A DNA stretch of 64,000 nucleotides from Macrostomum hystrix. Taxonomy: Eukaryota > Platyhelminthes > Macrostomidae. The notes beneath the pieces are model-generated. The model was not told the DNA's origin, did not search any database, and was given only the letters and a program-made list of their open reading frames with translations. The translations under genes were made by a program, and so were the position numbers. The stretch covers positions 14,168,501-14,232,500 of the forward strand of contig CATNEN010000039.1 in the NCBI GenBank assembly GCA_950097015.1. The letters run 5' to 3'. Below are positions 23,196 through 33,372 of this stretch, piece after piece; the stretch's first letter is position 1; each line of letters starts with the position of its first letter.

Positions 23196-23837
23196 TAAAA
23201 AATGACAATTCGTGCATTACGGTGAATTGGTAAAGCTTGCCACCGGCCGCGAGTGCTGTCAGCCGCTTCGAGCTCTCGGACAGAGGAATCTGCCAGTAGC
23301 CCTTGCAGCAGTCTAGCTTGGATATGAACTTGGCCCTGGTGACTTGCTCCAGCAGATCCTCGAGGTTCTTCATTGGGTAGGAATCGAATGCCACCAGCTC
23401 ATTTAGCGCCTTGAATCGGACCGAGCCATCCTTATTGGCCACTAGACAGACCGGGGAGCAGTAGTCACAGTCCACGGTTCGATCACTCCGAGGTCCAGCA
23501 TGCGTTGGATCTCCTCTTTGAGCACCTGTCGATGCACCTGCGGCTCCCGCCGCGGCCGGATGCGCACTTTACGGTCAGATGTCGTCCGGATTTGGTGCTC
23601 CACCAAGTCGGTCCTACCCGGGATCTCACTGAAGACGTTCGCGAAGTCCTGCACCAGCTGCTGGAGACGGTCCCTCTCGTCCGGGCTCAGACGGTCGGAC
23701 AGCGCAAGAGCACCCGTCGTTGTCGCTGACAGCTGCATCAAAATCGACCCTCGCGCACTGTATATTTCTTGAGCAGATTGATGTGGAACGTATTGGTTGC
23801 CGTGCCAATACGGATCCGGTAGTTCACGTCGCCGCAC
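23196..23837 (-). pseudogene. Gypsy reverse transcriptase, N-terminal part, truncated
   Basis: The frame 23442-23837 carries the pre-RT linker (LSPDERDRLQQLVQDFANVF, PGRTDLVEHQI) and LGVIEP. After one frameshift, 23191-23475 carries PVCLVANKDGSVRF, FDSYPMKNLEDLLEQV and AKFISKLDCCKGYWQIPL, which holds the first catalytic Asp of the RT palm. The domain stops after LYQFTVM at the border with module B. The YxDD box, RNase H and everything downstream are missing. In this element the RT follows the integrase C-terminus in the same reading direction. Confidence 0.85.
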
Positions 23838-25385
23838 TTCTGCAGTACTTCATAGGTGTGAGAGATATAATTCAGACTACTGACAACAGTAGAAAAGCAA
23901 AGACTTGGCTGCAAAACTCTCACATAACACTAAAAAAAGTATCGCCATAGAAAATGGCAAGGTTAAAAGAGACTTCTGTGCACACTATGAGTGGTGGGAG
24001 AGGACTGCGTGTGGCTTTGGCTGACTGACGAAGGCAAACAAGCCAGAAACCGGTCTCGGTCTGCCAGCGCGAGGTTCGTTCCCTACTTTAAGTGTGTTAC
24101 AATAGGGGCCGCGCCATTCAGCGAGGAGCTTCTTGGCTGTCGATGGCAACAGCAGCAGCACCTGATCTCCGGTCTTCAGCTCTCGTTCCCGCGACTTCCG
24201 GTCGTACCAGAGCTTTTGGCGCTTCCGAGGTACGTCTTCGTTGCTCCGAGCTGCTTACTGACCGGCACGCAGCCGATGTCTCTAAGCCAGCACGAAGGAG
24301 ATGATGTCTTTCTTCTCTTCGGAGAGCTGCTCGTCCCAGGTCAGTCGCAGCAAGTCTAGCGGTTCTCACACGGTCCTTCCATACAACAGTTCGAAAGGGG
24401 AGAAACCAGTTGTCCTGTCAGACACCTCTCGGACGGCAAACAGTAAATAAGGCAGGTGCCGGTCCCACCTCTTTTTCTCGCGAGCTAGCAGCCGCCTCAA
24501 CATAGTCTTGAGCGTGCCGTGGAATCTCTCCACCAGAGCTTGGCTTTGCGGGTGGTGCGGTGTCGACTGGATGCCCTCAACTCCGGTGCACCGGTACAGG
24601 GCCTGCAGCAGTGTCGAGGAGAAGCTGGTGCCCCTGTCGCTCTGGATCTCCTTTGGGAAGCCGGTCCTCACGAAGCAGTTTATCAATGCCTTTGCCACAG
24701 ACTCCGCATGGATCTTACGCAGTGGGAATCCTTCTGGAAACCGAATAGCCGCATCGATAATCGATAACCGACAGGATGTACTGGTGACCGCTCGCCGTCC
24801 TTGGATACAGCCCGCTGAGGTCGATGACAACTTTAGTAAAGGCCTCCTCCACTCCAGGCACTCGCACAAGCTGCACCCGGTGGCTGCTTGGGATTCGAGC
24901 CGTCTTCTGACACTCGTCGCACGTTGCTACGAAGTCCTTCACGTCCACGATGATTGTCGGCCATTCAGGTTCCAATCAATCGTTGATAGGTCTTTTTCTT
25001 CCCAGGTGCCCAGCGAAAGCACTCTCATGGGCCTGAGACAGCGCCGTAGCACGCAGAGCTCTCGAAGCACCAGTTGGTCCTCGCCGACTGCTTGACGTCG
25101 ATACAATCTGCCGTTGCTTTCTTCTACCAGTTCGCTGGTTTGTACTGCCGCCTGAAGCTTACTGCCGTCTTGTAGGGCTGCCTGGTAATCTAATGCAACG
25201 GGGCGCACTGCTGTTTCCTGTTTCGCCTTGTTGTACTCTCGCTCGTGTTTAGGCACCTGCGCTCTAGTCATTCTCGGTTTTGATTTATTAGCCGGTTCCG
25301 GATCGATCTGGTTTAGGCCGCTGGCCGCAATGCCTTCCACGCGAAGCCTCTCCACGCGTGGTGTGGCGCACCCACTCTCTCTCAT
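23838..25385 (-). pseudogene. Gypsy integrase region, frameshifted, upstream of RT
   Basis: Read right to left. Frame 24939-25385 is the lead-in, in which the HHCC zinc finger is split by a frameshift (HESAFAGHLG in one frame, CDECQKTARIP in 24715-24975). The catalytic core has VVIDLSGLYPR (first Asp), then after a second frameshift IQSDRGTSFSS (second Asp) and ALVERFHGTLK (Glu), followed by GFSPFELLYGRTV. The C-terminal part is damaged, but CGDVNYRIRIG...FHINLLKKYT is visible at 23738-23870, directly before the RT linker. Order IN then RT is that of the GMR1 group rather than ordinary Gypsy. No protease was recognised. Confidence 0.82.
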
Positions 25386-25499
25386 TGGCTGGGAGGGGTA
25401 GGCCTTTAGCCCCCGCGCGCCTCTCTTCCAGGTCCTGTGCTAGGGGTGCCTCCAACCCCTGGCTGGAGCTGGCTAATCACATCCAGTCGAGCCAAAGCG
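25386..25499 (-). other. damaged gag-pol junction
   Basis: Short stretch between the gag and integrase frames with stops. No protease motif (D[ST]G) was recognised. Confidence 0.4.
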
Positions 25500-26128
25500 C
25501 CTACAGGGAGTGAGTCGGATCATTTCGGATCAGGATCACGCCCCGCCTCCATCAGGTTAATTACGGCCACGTAGACCAAATCGGCCAGCTTCTTCAGCTG
25601 CGGAGCGCTTTCCATCAAAATCGGCCTAAAGCTGTTCAAAACTTCCAACACTAGCATCAGTCTGCGCCGCTCACCACCGTACTATCTCTCTAGCCTGTCC
25701 AACGCTGCCCTGTACGCAAACTCAGAGTGTCCCAAATTGACAATAAGCTTTAGCGCCTCGCCGTGCAAGCACTGTCTCAATTGCAGCAGTTTGTAGACCT
25801 GAGAGAAGGGTGCAGCATCAACACATGCGTAAAAGGCCGCCTTCCACCCCTCATACTGGCGTTTATCGCCTGCAAAACTCGGAATAGCCACCCTCTGCAA
25901 TTGGCGCCACATGTCTTGGCAAACATCTGTCTCGGCTAAACGCTGCGTACACTGCTGCTGCACGATTGGCTCTCTAGGCTGCCACTGTACGCTGGCTGAC
26001 TGTGACGGCGCTGGGCTGGGGACGGTTTCTGTTTTTATCGATCGCTCACCCGACCCCCCTTCGTGGGCAGTCCACTCAGCCTGGGCACGCCAGGAGTCCT
26101 GCCTAGGAGCAGGGAGGCTCCTGAGCAC
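25500..26128 (-). pseudogene. Gypsy gag, C-terminal part
   Basis: Minus-strand frame with PSFAGDKRQYEGWKAAFYAC, PFSQVYKLLQLRQCLHGEAL and LIVNLGHSEFAYRAAL, the retrotransposon gag helical core (F.GD...Y..W...F). It continues past 25682 as YYGGERRRLMLVLEVL...LMEAG until broken frames near 25520. Its 5' part lies at 29090-29531, beyond the Harbinger insertion. Confidence 0.8.
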
Positions 26129-26346
26129 TCAAGGAATGTCCTAAGTGAACTTAGGAGAGCTAATTAAGGTGTGCAGCGTTTAATGAACCTAAGAGTCAAG
26201 AAAAGAGATAAGGAGCATTTTTGGTGTCTCTAGGAGTGACTTCTAGGTCTGTTTGTGTTATAAAGAAGGAGCGTTTTGCTCCTCACTCCTACCTCCCAGT
26301 CAAGATTTCAAGGGCCGAATTCGGTCCTTATTTGTCTAGGAGTGAA

Positions 26347-27514
26347 ATGTTTTCCGATTCGGACTCCGATTCTGAAGCCGATTTTCGACGTCACAGACAG
26401 TTCAAAGAACGAATAAACTTTTTTGGAGACGACATTGAAACTCATGCTCGCTTCAGGCTGACGGAGCAGCAACTTATAAGCCTTACAGAGAGAATTAGGC
26501 CCATTATTGAGCATCCGTCCCGCCGCAATCATGCGTTGAGTCCAGAGCAACAAGTGAGGCTTGCAATTCGCTTTCTGGCTACAGGAGCGGACTACAAAGT
26601 AGTAGGTGATGCTCATGGTGTCTCAAAAAGTACTGTTTGCAATACAGTGCACAGATTTGTTAATGCAGTAAACGACACTCTTTACTTCGATGTCGTTCAG
26701 TTTCCTGCTGACTGTGAGGCAGCCGTTGAAGGATTTCGAGCTAGAGGTGAGTGTCGAAGAATTTCGTTGATCTTAATATATGTGCAATCTCGTAATACTT
26801 GTATATATCAATGTGGAGCGTACTTTCTGTTTTTCGGCCTGAGATGTTATGTAAACTTGGTTCTGCTAAAACATGTTTTTCTTTAAACACTAAACAGCCA
26901 ACTTCCCGTGCGTATTCGGCTGTGTGGATGGAACACACATAGAGATCTTCCGGCCGACGATAAATGAAGAGCAGTTCGTCAACCGCCATGGTCGGCCTTC
27001 TATCAACACCATGATTGTCTGCGGCCCAGATTACAAAATTTACTTCGCTACTGCAAGATGGCCGGGCGCAGTAAGTGATGCCAGGGTTTTCCGCAATTCA
27101 CAAGTGGCGCAGCGTCTGAGAGGTGGATGGCGGCCTGCTCCTGGGGGCGTTCTTCTCGCGGACTCTGGATACTGGAACAACGACTATCTCATTACACCAT
27201 CGCTGAATCCACAGAACGACCAGGAGCGCCGTTTCAATGAAGCACACAAAGCAACAAGAAACATTGTGGAATGTACAATAGGTATCCTCAAGCAGCGACT
27301 TCGTTGCTTGCTCCGTCCTCTTCAGGTGCAGCCATTGTTTGCAGCTAACATTTTTCGTTGCTGTGTTGTCCTACACAATCTAGCCCTTCAAAATGGGCCG
27401 CCAGAGGGCGAACTCGAGGCTTTCTTACGCACAGAAGACTCCGCTGACGATAATCAGGGCGACGTACAGGTTGACAACAATAACCGACGTAATCAAATTG
27501 TGCAACTGTTCTAG
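26347..27514 (+). CDS. Harbinger transposase (two exons)
   Basis: Exon 1 is 26347-26746 and exon 2 is 26898-27514, joined across a 151 bp intron (GTGAGT...AAACAG) whose phase restores the frame; 338 aa. The start MFSDSDSDSEADF was chosen because it opens the conserved N-terminus; the frame is open further upstream. Residues about 60-130 include SPEQQVRLAIRFLATGADYK and a helix-turn-helix-like GVSKSTVCNTVHRF. The DDE core is complete: FGCVDGTHIEI (first Asp), LLADSGYWNNDYLITP (second Asp), NIVECTIGILKQR (Glu). This is the DDE_Tnp_4 / HARBI1 family, which cuts and pastes the element with its Myb-like partner. The intact frame suggests recent activity. HARBI1-type proteins act in the nucleus. 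Confidence 0.9.
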
Positions 27515-27957
27515 ATTTCGCCAGCTGCTTTTGAAGACAATGCGTTTACATAGTATCCCGACTGTGAACTATAAATTCAGCTAAGATAACTTTCGCTTAA
27601 CTCTGCATGCTAAATACTACTCGTACAAAGACTGGTTTTTGCTCATAAATTTAATTATTAAACCAGTTGTGAGTTGAGAAGGTTAATACATGAATCCAGT
27701 TTTCAGTCCGTAACTGGCAATCTATATATTATAAAGCCCTATGAGTGACTAAAAGAATGCGTTTTCCTTACAACTCCATTTTGTAAAGGTGCGACATCCT
27801 CATAAATGTATTTCAATAGATGGAAAAAGTCCGACTAAATGCTAAGCTTAGCTAAGCATATATATTAAGTAGACAAAGTTTTGTCATTAAAACACGCCTT
27901 TTATCCAAACTGTTAATTATGATTCTCTCTAGAGCAACGTGTCATGCGTCGGCATGT
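27515..27957. other. Harbinger internal spacer
   Basis: AT-rich region between the convergent 3' ends of the two Harbinger genes. It probably holds both polyadenylation sites; AATTTAATTATTAAA lies near 27648. No other feature. Confidence 0.4.
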
Positions 27958-28805
27958 TCAATGGGTCTCCGCAAACAGGCTAGCCGCAAGTTGTTCAGGG
28001 TCACCATCAGAGATTTGGAATTGCCCAGCAGGAAATTGCAGCTCTCGTCGCATCTTCTCATTCATGAGCTCCAAATTCTGACAGCGGAGCTCCGCTTCAC
28101 GAATGTCAAGACTTAGTTTTCTCACTTTCAACTGGTAGACATCCTCATCCTTGTCTTCCCGCGAAGTCCGCTGTCGTTTGACACTGCCACGTGATGTTAC
28201 GGTCTTTGATGCTTGCGCGGCAGAGCTGCATTGCGAGGTCTCAGTTGCTTCTGTTAGGAACGCCTGCTTGCTGAGCTGCTGTTGAAGCTTTGCCTGCTCT
28301 TCAGCACTCTCCGGTACATTTAGACCTTCGACGGCAGGAGAATCGCGGCCAAGAATGTCCAGAACGCCAAACTCCAGCTCCGTCCACTTGGCTGCCGATG
28401 AGCCCTCAGCGCCAGTCTGTTGAAACTTGTCCTTTTTAGCCTGAAAGAGAGCATGTTACGTTTGTTATTGCAAAATTTATTTCTATGTGAAAAACATCAC
28501 GTCTGGATTTACCCATTAATATTAGACATTTTCATAATGTATGTTGCAATAAGTACAATTTCTCTAAATGGGCTTCTGTTACTCACCAAGACGTTACTCT
28601 TCAGGTTTCCCCAAACTTTGTCACGGACGTACTTCCAGTCCCTGTTTGGAGGCGTCGGGTCGAAGCCATGGCGGCATGCTTCAATGACTTTCTTCCACGC
28701 CTCAGTCTTCGATTGCTTCGTTAGGGCGTTGGAAAATGAGCCGAAAAGAACGTCTTTTTGGGCGAAAATTTCTCTCACAAATTGTGCCTTCTGAGATGGC
28801 TGCAT
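27958..28805 (-). CDS. Harbinger Myb/SANT-like DNA-binding protein (two exons)
   Basis: Exon 1 is 28587-28805 and exon 2 is 27958-28440, with a 146 bp intron (GTGAGT...TTTCAG); 233 aa. Exon 1 begins MQPSQKAQFVREIFAQKD and holds a trihelix/Myb-like motif: AWKKVIEACRHGF, then PPNRDWKYVRDKVWGNLKSN, with spaced Trp residues. Exon 2 is charged and helical, ending with a coiled-coil-like ELRCQNLELMNEKMRRELQF. Known: Harbinger elements need such a partner to bind ends and bring the transposase to the nucleus. Start and stop are both present, so it may be functional. An upstream in-frame GTGGACTTTTGC follows an acceptor-like TTTCTAG, so an extra 5' exon is possible. Confidence 0.8.
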
Positions 28806-29072
28806 TTTGCAAAAGTCCACCTAGAAAGAACTCCGTAAGGTGTGTATTCTTAGGAGCGTGATATAGCACGCACACACTTTTCATTCTTAGAGAAATTACG
28901 TAACACCCAATACCCCTTGAACTCCACTCCTAGCTTGGACTTGTTGCACAACTCCTAACTTGACTACTTACTCCTAGTGTTTGTCGAACACAATTCACGA
29001 CCACTCCTAGATGTAGGACACTCCTCACTACTCAGTCTTAGCTCCTTACTCCTATTTTTATAGCACAGGCCC
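28806..29072. other. Harbinger right terminal region
   Basis: Rich in ACTCCTA / TAGGAGT motifs (at least eight between 28925 and 29055) on the inner side of the terminus. Such subterminal repeats are typical binding sites for the Myb-like protein or transposase. Confidence 0.6.
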
Positions 29073-29531
29073 CAGCTCAACCGCCCTAAGTTCTGCTTCT
29101 TGAACTCTCCGCTGCTCTTCTCTCTGCCGATGCTGTTCTTCCAATTCTGCCTAACGGTCCTTCTCCTCTCTTTTTGCAACCTCGCTCCTTCCTTGGTCTT
29201 TCAGAAATTCCGTCATCAGACTGACAGTCTCACCATAGTCATTTTCCGCAGCTTCCAGTTCCTTCAGAGTGTTGCGGCGCAGTGGCAGGTCGTCCTTGGC
29301 GAGCTCCAGCAGCTTCTCAAGGTCCTCGACTACTCGACTGAACAGGTCCTCCAGCGTGGCCGCCAACTGTTGAATCTCGCCGATGTCTCGTTCTGCAGCT
29401 ATCTGCTGCACCAGCCGGTTTCTGCCCTTAGTGAACGCGGTCTTGGCCTTGGTTTTGCTCGCTCTTGCTTCCACTAATTGAAGCTCTCGGTCATCGTCAT
29501 TGGGTTTTGATGCTCCTCCATCATCGGACAT
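29073..29531 (-). pseudogene. Gypsy gag, N-terminal part
   Basis: Starts at ATG 29531 (MSDDGGASKPNDDDRELQLV), 6 bp after the primer-binding site. It is a highly charged coiled-coil region (IAAERDIGEIQQLAATLEDL, LEKLLELAKDDLPL) and runs open until the Harbinger insertion at about 29072. The rest of gag resumes at 26128. Disrupted only by the transposon. Confidence 0.75.
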
Positions 29532-29536
29532 TTTGC

Positions 29537-29554
29537 AACCACGCTCTGCTACCA
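29537..29554 (-). other. primer-binding site (initiator Met tRNA-type)
   Basis: On the minus strand TGGTAGCAGAGCGTGGTT lies 5 bp after the 5' LTR. The first 11 bases equal the complement of the 3' end (with CCA) of animal initiator tRNA-Met, and most of the remainder agrees. Confidence 0.8.
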
Positions 29555-29559
29555 ATTAA

Positions 29560-29809
29560 TGTTCAGCAGACTATAAGATAAATTAAGGCTTCAACAACGA
29601 TGACTCGTAAATTTGTTAATTGACTATAATCTGCCACCAAACGCTGAGCGCAAAAACAACTCTTTAACTATTATAAGTCAGCATTCCACATTTATTAAAG
29701 CTCCAGTGCGGCCAACCTCAAATCAAAATTGGGGTGGGGCAGGCGAGGTAGGCTGACTGATGGACTTGCGTACATATACAGTACAAAAGAGAGATAAGCC
29801 TTCACAACA
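29560..29809 (-). mobile_element. 5' LTR of the Gypsy-type element
   Basis: 250 bp, TG...CA on the minus strand, nearly identical to 15625-15874 (a few substitutions such as CAAAG/CAAAT). It is followed on its outer side by GAAAA (29810-29814), the right target duplication. Confidence 0.93.
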
Positions 29810-30289
29810 GAAAATACATCCAATATGGGATGCCGCTGATCCTACATCCGAGATCCTACATCTCATTCGACAGACCTCAGATCCCAAATCGCAGATCCTG
29901 AATCGCACATTCCGAATCGTGATTGAAAAAGCACTTTCAAGTTCCTATCAACCCGAATAATAATAGAGAGCGGAGAGACAGGATTTTGAAGTGTCTGGGT
30001 GGGGTCTCACAATGAGTCATGCTCATGGGATTGTTTACACTGCTCTTTCCACCACTTTGCAGAACGATGCTGCGGAAGCAACGACTGACAAGACTGAAGA
30101 GGCACAAAAAAGATATTAGACATTGAGGCCTTGGCAACAAGACATTATAGTTGAGACACGCTTAGAAGATGAGACAGTGGAGAGATGAGACGGACAAAAA
30201 GTTAAAGGGGAGAAATGAGAGAGGAAAAATAAATTGATGAGACACGAAAGATATGTGACACCATCTTAGATAAGATTTCTTGTCTGGGT
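29810..30289. repeat. Ly6 module A, resumed after the Gypsy
   Basis: Continues the module cut at 15624 and is collinear with 59270-59752. It includes the GTCTGGGTGGGGTCTCAC block (29992 onward) also found at 59450 onward, at 62538 onward and, inverted, near 20870. No gene. Confidence 0.85.
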
Positions 30290-30595
30290 TCTCTAACAGT
30301 CTTGGTATCTAACAGTCATGGGTGTCTAACAGTCTTTGGTGTCTAACAGTCTTGGGTGTCTAACAGTCTTGGGTGTCTAACAGTCTTGGGTGTCTAACAG
30401 TCTTGGGTGTCTAACAGTCTTGGGTGCCTAACAGTCTTGGGTGTCTAACAGTCTTTGGTGTCTAACAGTCTTGGGTGTCTAACAGTCTTGGGTGTCTAAC
30501 AGTCTTGGGTGTCTAACAGTCTTGGGTGTCTAACAGTCTTGGGTGTCTAACAGTCTTGGGTGCCTAACAGTCTTGGGTCTCTAACAGTCTTGGGT
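30290..30595. repeat. 17 bp satellite, short array
   Basis: About 18 copies of CTAACAGTCTTGGGTGT, the same unit as the 1-2935 array. The equivalent array in module C (59753-59890) has 8. Confidence 0.95.
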
Positions 30596-30896
30596 GTCTG
30601 TTTGTGTAGCCTATTTCGGGTCACTGTGTGCCTCAGTTTTGCAGTTTTAACTCTCTTTTTCGTCTGGGCAAAAGTTATAGCTTTGCTTCGTTCGTGTGCA
30701 ATAAAACGCTTATATAGCTCACAGGAACGCTATCAACAAAGAACTGACGTCATAGAGAAGCAGCTGAGAGTTTCTTGTGTCAGGCAATTTTATTGAAGGA
30801 AGGACTTAGAAGCCGTTGAGTACAACAGGCATTGCTGCTCGCATATAAGTGCATAAGAAGGTCGATTACGTCAACCTCGTTTGACCCACTCACAAA
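30596..30896. other. module segment between satellite and CAG-rich array
   Basis: Nearly identical to 59887-60186. It contains AATAAAACGCTTATATAGCTC (a possible poly(A) signal and TATA-like motif, 30700-30720) but no supported gene. Confidence 0.5.
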
Positions 30897-31363
30897 CCCT
30901 GCAAGAGCAGCAGCAGCAGCAACAACCCTATCTGCATCCTTTACAGAAACAGCAGCAGCAGCAACTACAACCCTATATGCATCCTTTACAGAAACAGCAA
31001 CAGCAGCAGCAACTACAACCCTATCTGCATCCATTACAGAAACAGCAGCAGCAGCAGCAACTACAACCCTATCTGCATCCTTTACAGAAACAGCAGCAGC
31101 AGCAGCAACTACAACCCTATCTGCATCCTTTACAGAAACAGCAACAGCAGCAGCAACTACAACCCTATCTGCATCCTTTACAGAAACAGCAGCAGCAGCA
31201 GCAACTACAACCCTATCTGCATCCTTTACAGAAACAGCAACAGCAGCAGCAACTACAACCCTATCTGCATCCTTTACAGAAACAGCAGCAGCAGCAGCAA
31301 CTACAACCCTATCTGCATCCTTTACAGAAACAGCAGCAGCAGCAGCAACTACAACCCTATTAG
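30897..31363. repeat. CAG-rich 45-48 bp minisatellite
   Basis: Ten copies of a unit containing CTACAACCCTATCTGCATCC and ACAGAAACAGCAGCAGCAG. Unit lengths are multiples of three, so a Gln-rich (QKQQQQQQLQPYLHPL), a Thr/Ala-rich and a minus Val/Ala-rich frame are all open. No flanking gene structure supports translation. Confidence 0.93.
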
Positions 31364-31460
31364 TCATGTCGTTTGTGGCTTTTCTTTTCTTCTGCTTTCT
31401 TTTCTCTTTTAGTGTGAGTCACCTCGCACTGTGAGCGTTGGTTACCTCGAGAGGGCGAAC

Positions 31461-32026
31461 TGAGTTCGGTTCGGTTCAGCGCGGCCCCAGCCTCTCAGGA
31501 ACCGCCTCCGCTGGGTGACCAGCCAGCAAGCCTATCTTCAGCGCGGCCCCAGCCTCTCAGGAACCGCCTCCGCTGGGTGACCAGCCAGCAAGCCTATCTT
31601 CAGCGCGGCCCCAGCCTCTCAGGAACCACCTCCGCTGGGTGACCAGCCAGCAAGCCTATCTTCAGCGCGGCCCCAGCCTCTCAGGAACCACCTCCGCTGG
31701 GTGACCAGCCAGCAAGCCTATCTTCAGCGCGGCCCCAGCCTCTCAGGAACCGCCTCCGCTGGGTGACCAGCCAGCAAGCCTATCTTCAGCGCGGCCCCAG
31801 CCTCTCAGGAACCGCCTCCGCTGGGTGACCAGCCAGCAAGCCTATCTTCAGCGCGGCCCCAGCCTCTCAGGAACCACCTCCGCTGGGTGACCAGCCAGCA
31901 AGCCTATCTTCAGCGCGGCCCCAGCCTCTCAGGAACCGCCTCCGCTGGGTGACCAGCCAGCAAGCCTATCTTCAGTGCGGCCCCAGCCTCTCAGGAACCG
32001 CCTCCGCTGGGTGACCAGCCAGCAAG
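31461..32026. repeat. 62 bp GC-rich minisatellite
   Basis: Nine copies of a 62 bp unit beginning CAGCGCGGCCCCAGCCTCTC, preceded by GTGAGTCACCTCGCACTGTG. The same array closes module C/E at 63290 to the end of the window. Confidence 0.97.
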
Positions 32027-32527
32027 CATCGAAGAACTACAATCAAGTAGGCAGCATTCACAGACAAAAAAAATTACACACTGCTGCAACCATGAACAAG
32101 GTCAGTAAAAAATCATTAAACTGATGTACCATAAAGAAGTCTATATTCGAAAATGATACACCAGACAAGATCTTTAAGGGCTTCATTCATCGATTCAATC
32201 AAGCCCTGCATTCCACGTCCAAATGTTCTGTGAGGACCAACTTCGCTTGCTTCTGGGAAGAATGGACTGTCATGGCTGCACCTGGATGCCTTGCAGGAGG
32301 AATTGTTAAGGCTGTTAACTTTTCCAACAAACCCGTTTCGGAAGCGGTCTAAAGAAATTAAAGGAATTAATTAAACGAAGCGCAACAATTTCAAACAGGC
32401 AAGAGAGGCTAGGTTTTTAGGGCACTTGACAGTAACATAGCCATGCAGGCACGAGTATCGGCCGATACAAACAAATTCCAATTTTCTAGCTCCTGTACTG
32501 CAGTAAAATACTGAAATAGTTGTTTTG
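32027..32527 (-). other. left flank of the Polinton, with possible exon
   Basis: On the minus strand, ACTTTAATTTCTTTAG-like sequence ending at about 32350 is acceptor-like and opens a frame of about 70 codons (32130-32350) containing SCKASRCSHDSPFFPEASEV and FGRGMQGLIESMNEALKDL. It looks protein-like but I do not recognise it. The rest is AT-rich. Confidence 0.3.
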
Positions 32528-32533
32528 CACATT
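32528..32533. repeat. Polinton target site duplication, left
   Basis: CACATT directly before the element. The same hexamer follows the element at 47916-47921. Confidence 0.95.
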
Positions 32534-32978
32534 AGTAGTATGCAAGAGGGGGCTTCTAGGACAAAAATAATCGCAGCCTCCATTATCCACAAACCATTAC
32601 TTTTATTATTCCCGAAGAGATCAGGAAAAAAAGGGTCCTCGCCCCTCTAAAAACTCCGTCTCCATATTCTAAATTCTCTACTTTTAATATCCCACATCAG
32701 TTTGTAAGTTGAATATCTAGGACAAAAATTATCGCAGCCTCCTTAATGCACAAACCATTACCTTTCCTGAAGGAACAAGGTTCCCCCGCCAAAAAAATAC
32801 TTTCCAGTTTGTGAACTTGGACAAAAAAAATTATCGCAGCCACTCCCTAAGAGATCATGCACAAAATAGCGAAGCTGCAAAAAGCGTGCCAAGACAATCA
32901 AATTAGCACTAAAATCCCAATCAAGACCCCAAACCTTGGGTGCTCATCCTCCGAAAAAAAATTAAATTCTTATTAAAA

Positions 32979-33257
32979 ATGCTCCCAATCGTCTCTCCAG
33001 GATCTTATTACAAAAGGCATGAGCCTAATTACAAGAGTAAGTACCAATGCAAACAAGAATGCAGCGAGTACATGAAGAAATATTGTCCCAACGTCGATAT
33101 CAATGTCCCTAATATTAATCTAGCAGTTAAGAGTCACTGGTTTCATAAGTATGGAGCAATTATAAAGGACTACGACAGCTACTATAACTTTGCAGAAATC
33201 ATTAAGCAGCTTACATTCTCTCAATTGTCAACGTCAATACAAACTCTTCACCGTTGA
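32979..33257 (+). CDS. TIR-encoded small protein, left copy
   Basis: 92 aa from ATG 32979, which follows the A/T leader TTCTTATTAAAA shared by other genes of this element. It is rich in Tyr, Lys and Cys: MLPIVSPGSYYKRHEPNYKS then KYQCKQECSEYMKKYCPN. The first 13 codons of a longer frame (32940) lack an ATG and are ignored. No family recognised. Because it lies in the inverted repeat it exists twice (47192-47470), with two amino-acid differences (Ala/Val and Ile/Thr). It might be a small basic DNA-binding protein; that is a guess. Confidence 0.5.
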   Translation: MLPIVSPGSYYKRHEPNYKSKYQCKQECSEYMKKYCPNVDINVPNINLAVKSHWFHKYGAIIKDYDSYYNFAEIIKQLTFSQLSTSIQTLHR

Positions 33258-33372
33258 AATCAACGCCAACACCATCTTCCGTCTCAAACTGCAGCACAAT
33301 CTCGTGAATCTCCTTATTACTTAGCACAACTCTTTTCACCGGATTTGGTTTCTCTACCAGCATCTGTCCTCC
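33211..33372 (-). pseudogene. minor capsid gene 3' fragment duplicated in the left TIR
   Basis: The left TIR carries the last 54 codons of the minor capsid gene on the minus strand, with no start or upstream part. It overlaps the end of the small TIR gene by 47 bp, as at the right end. It is a by-product of TIR extension and not a gene. Confidence 0.9.

Larger units (their letters stand above)
26129..29072 (+). mobile_element. PIF/Harbinger DNA transposon inside the Gypsy gag
   Basis: Two-gene element: transposase on plus and a Myb/SANT-like protein on minus, the standard Harbinger arrangement. The right end, read inward, starts GGGGCCTGTGCTATAAAAAT and has many subterminal TAGGAGT motifs. 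Gag sequence resumes at once to its right (29073 onward) and ends at 26128 to its left. I could not find a matching left inverted repeat, so the left end may be truncated. Confidence 0.85.
32534..33372 (+). repeat. Polinton left terminal inverted repeat
   Basis: 839 bp, matching the complement of 47077-47915. It contains three spaced iterons of CTAGGACAAAAAT-ATCGCAGCC type (from 32556, 32717 and 32816), a 92-codon open frame and the last 54 codons of the minor capsid gene in reverse. I saw differences only near 33153-33158. Confidence 0.95.

Noticed and set aside
26129-26200. Left TIR of the Harbinger
   Set aside because: Compared with the right terminus; only scattered TAGGAG motifs are shared, so no TIR is claimed.
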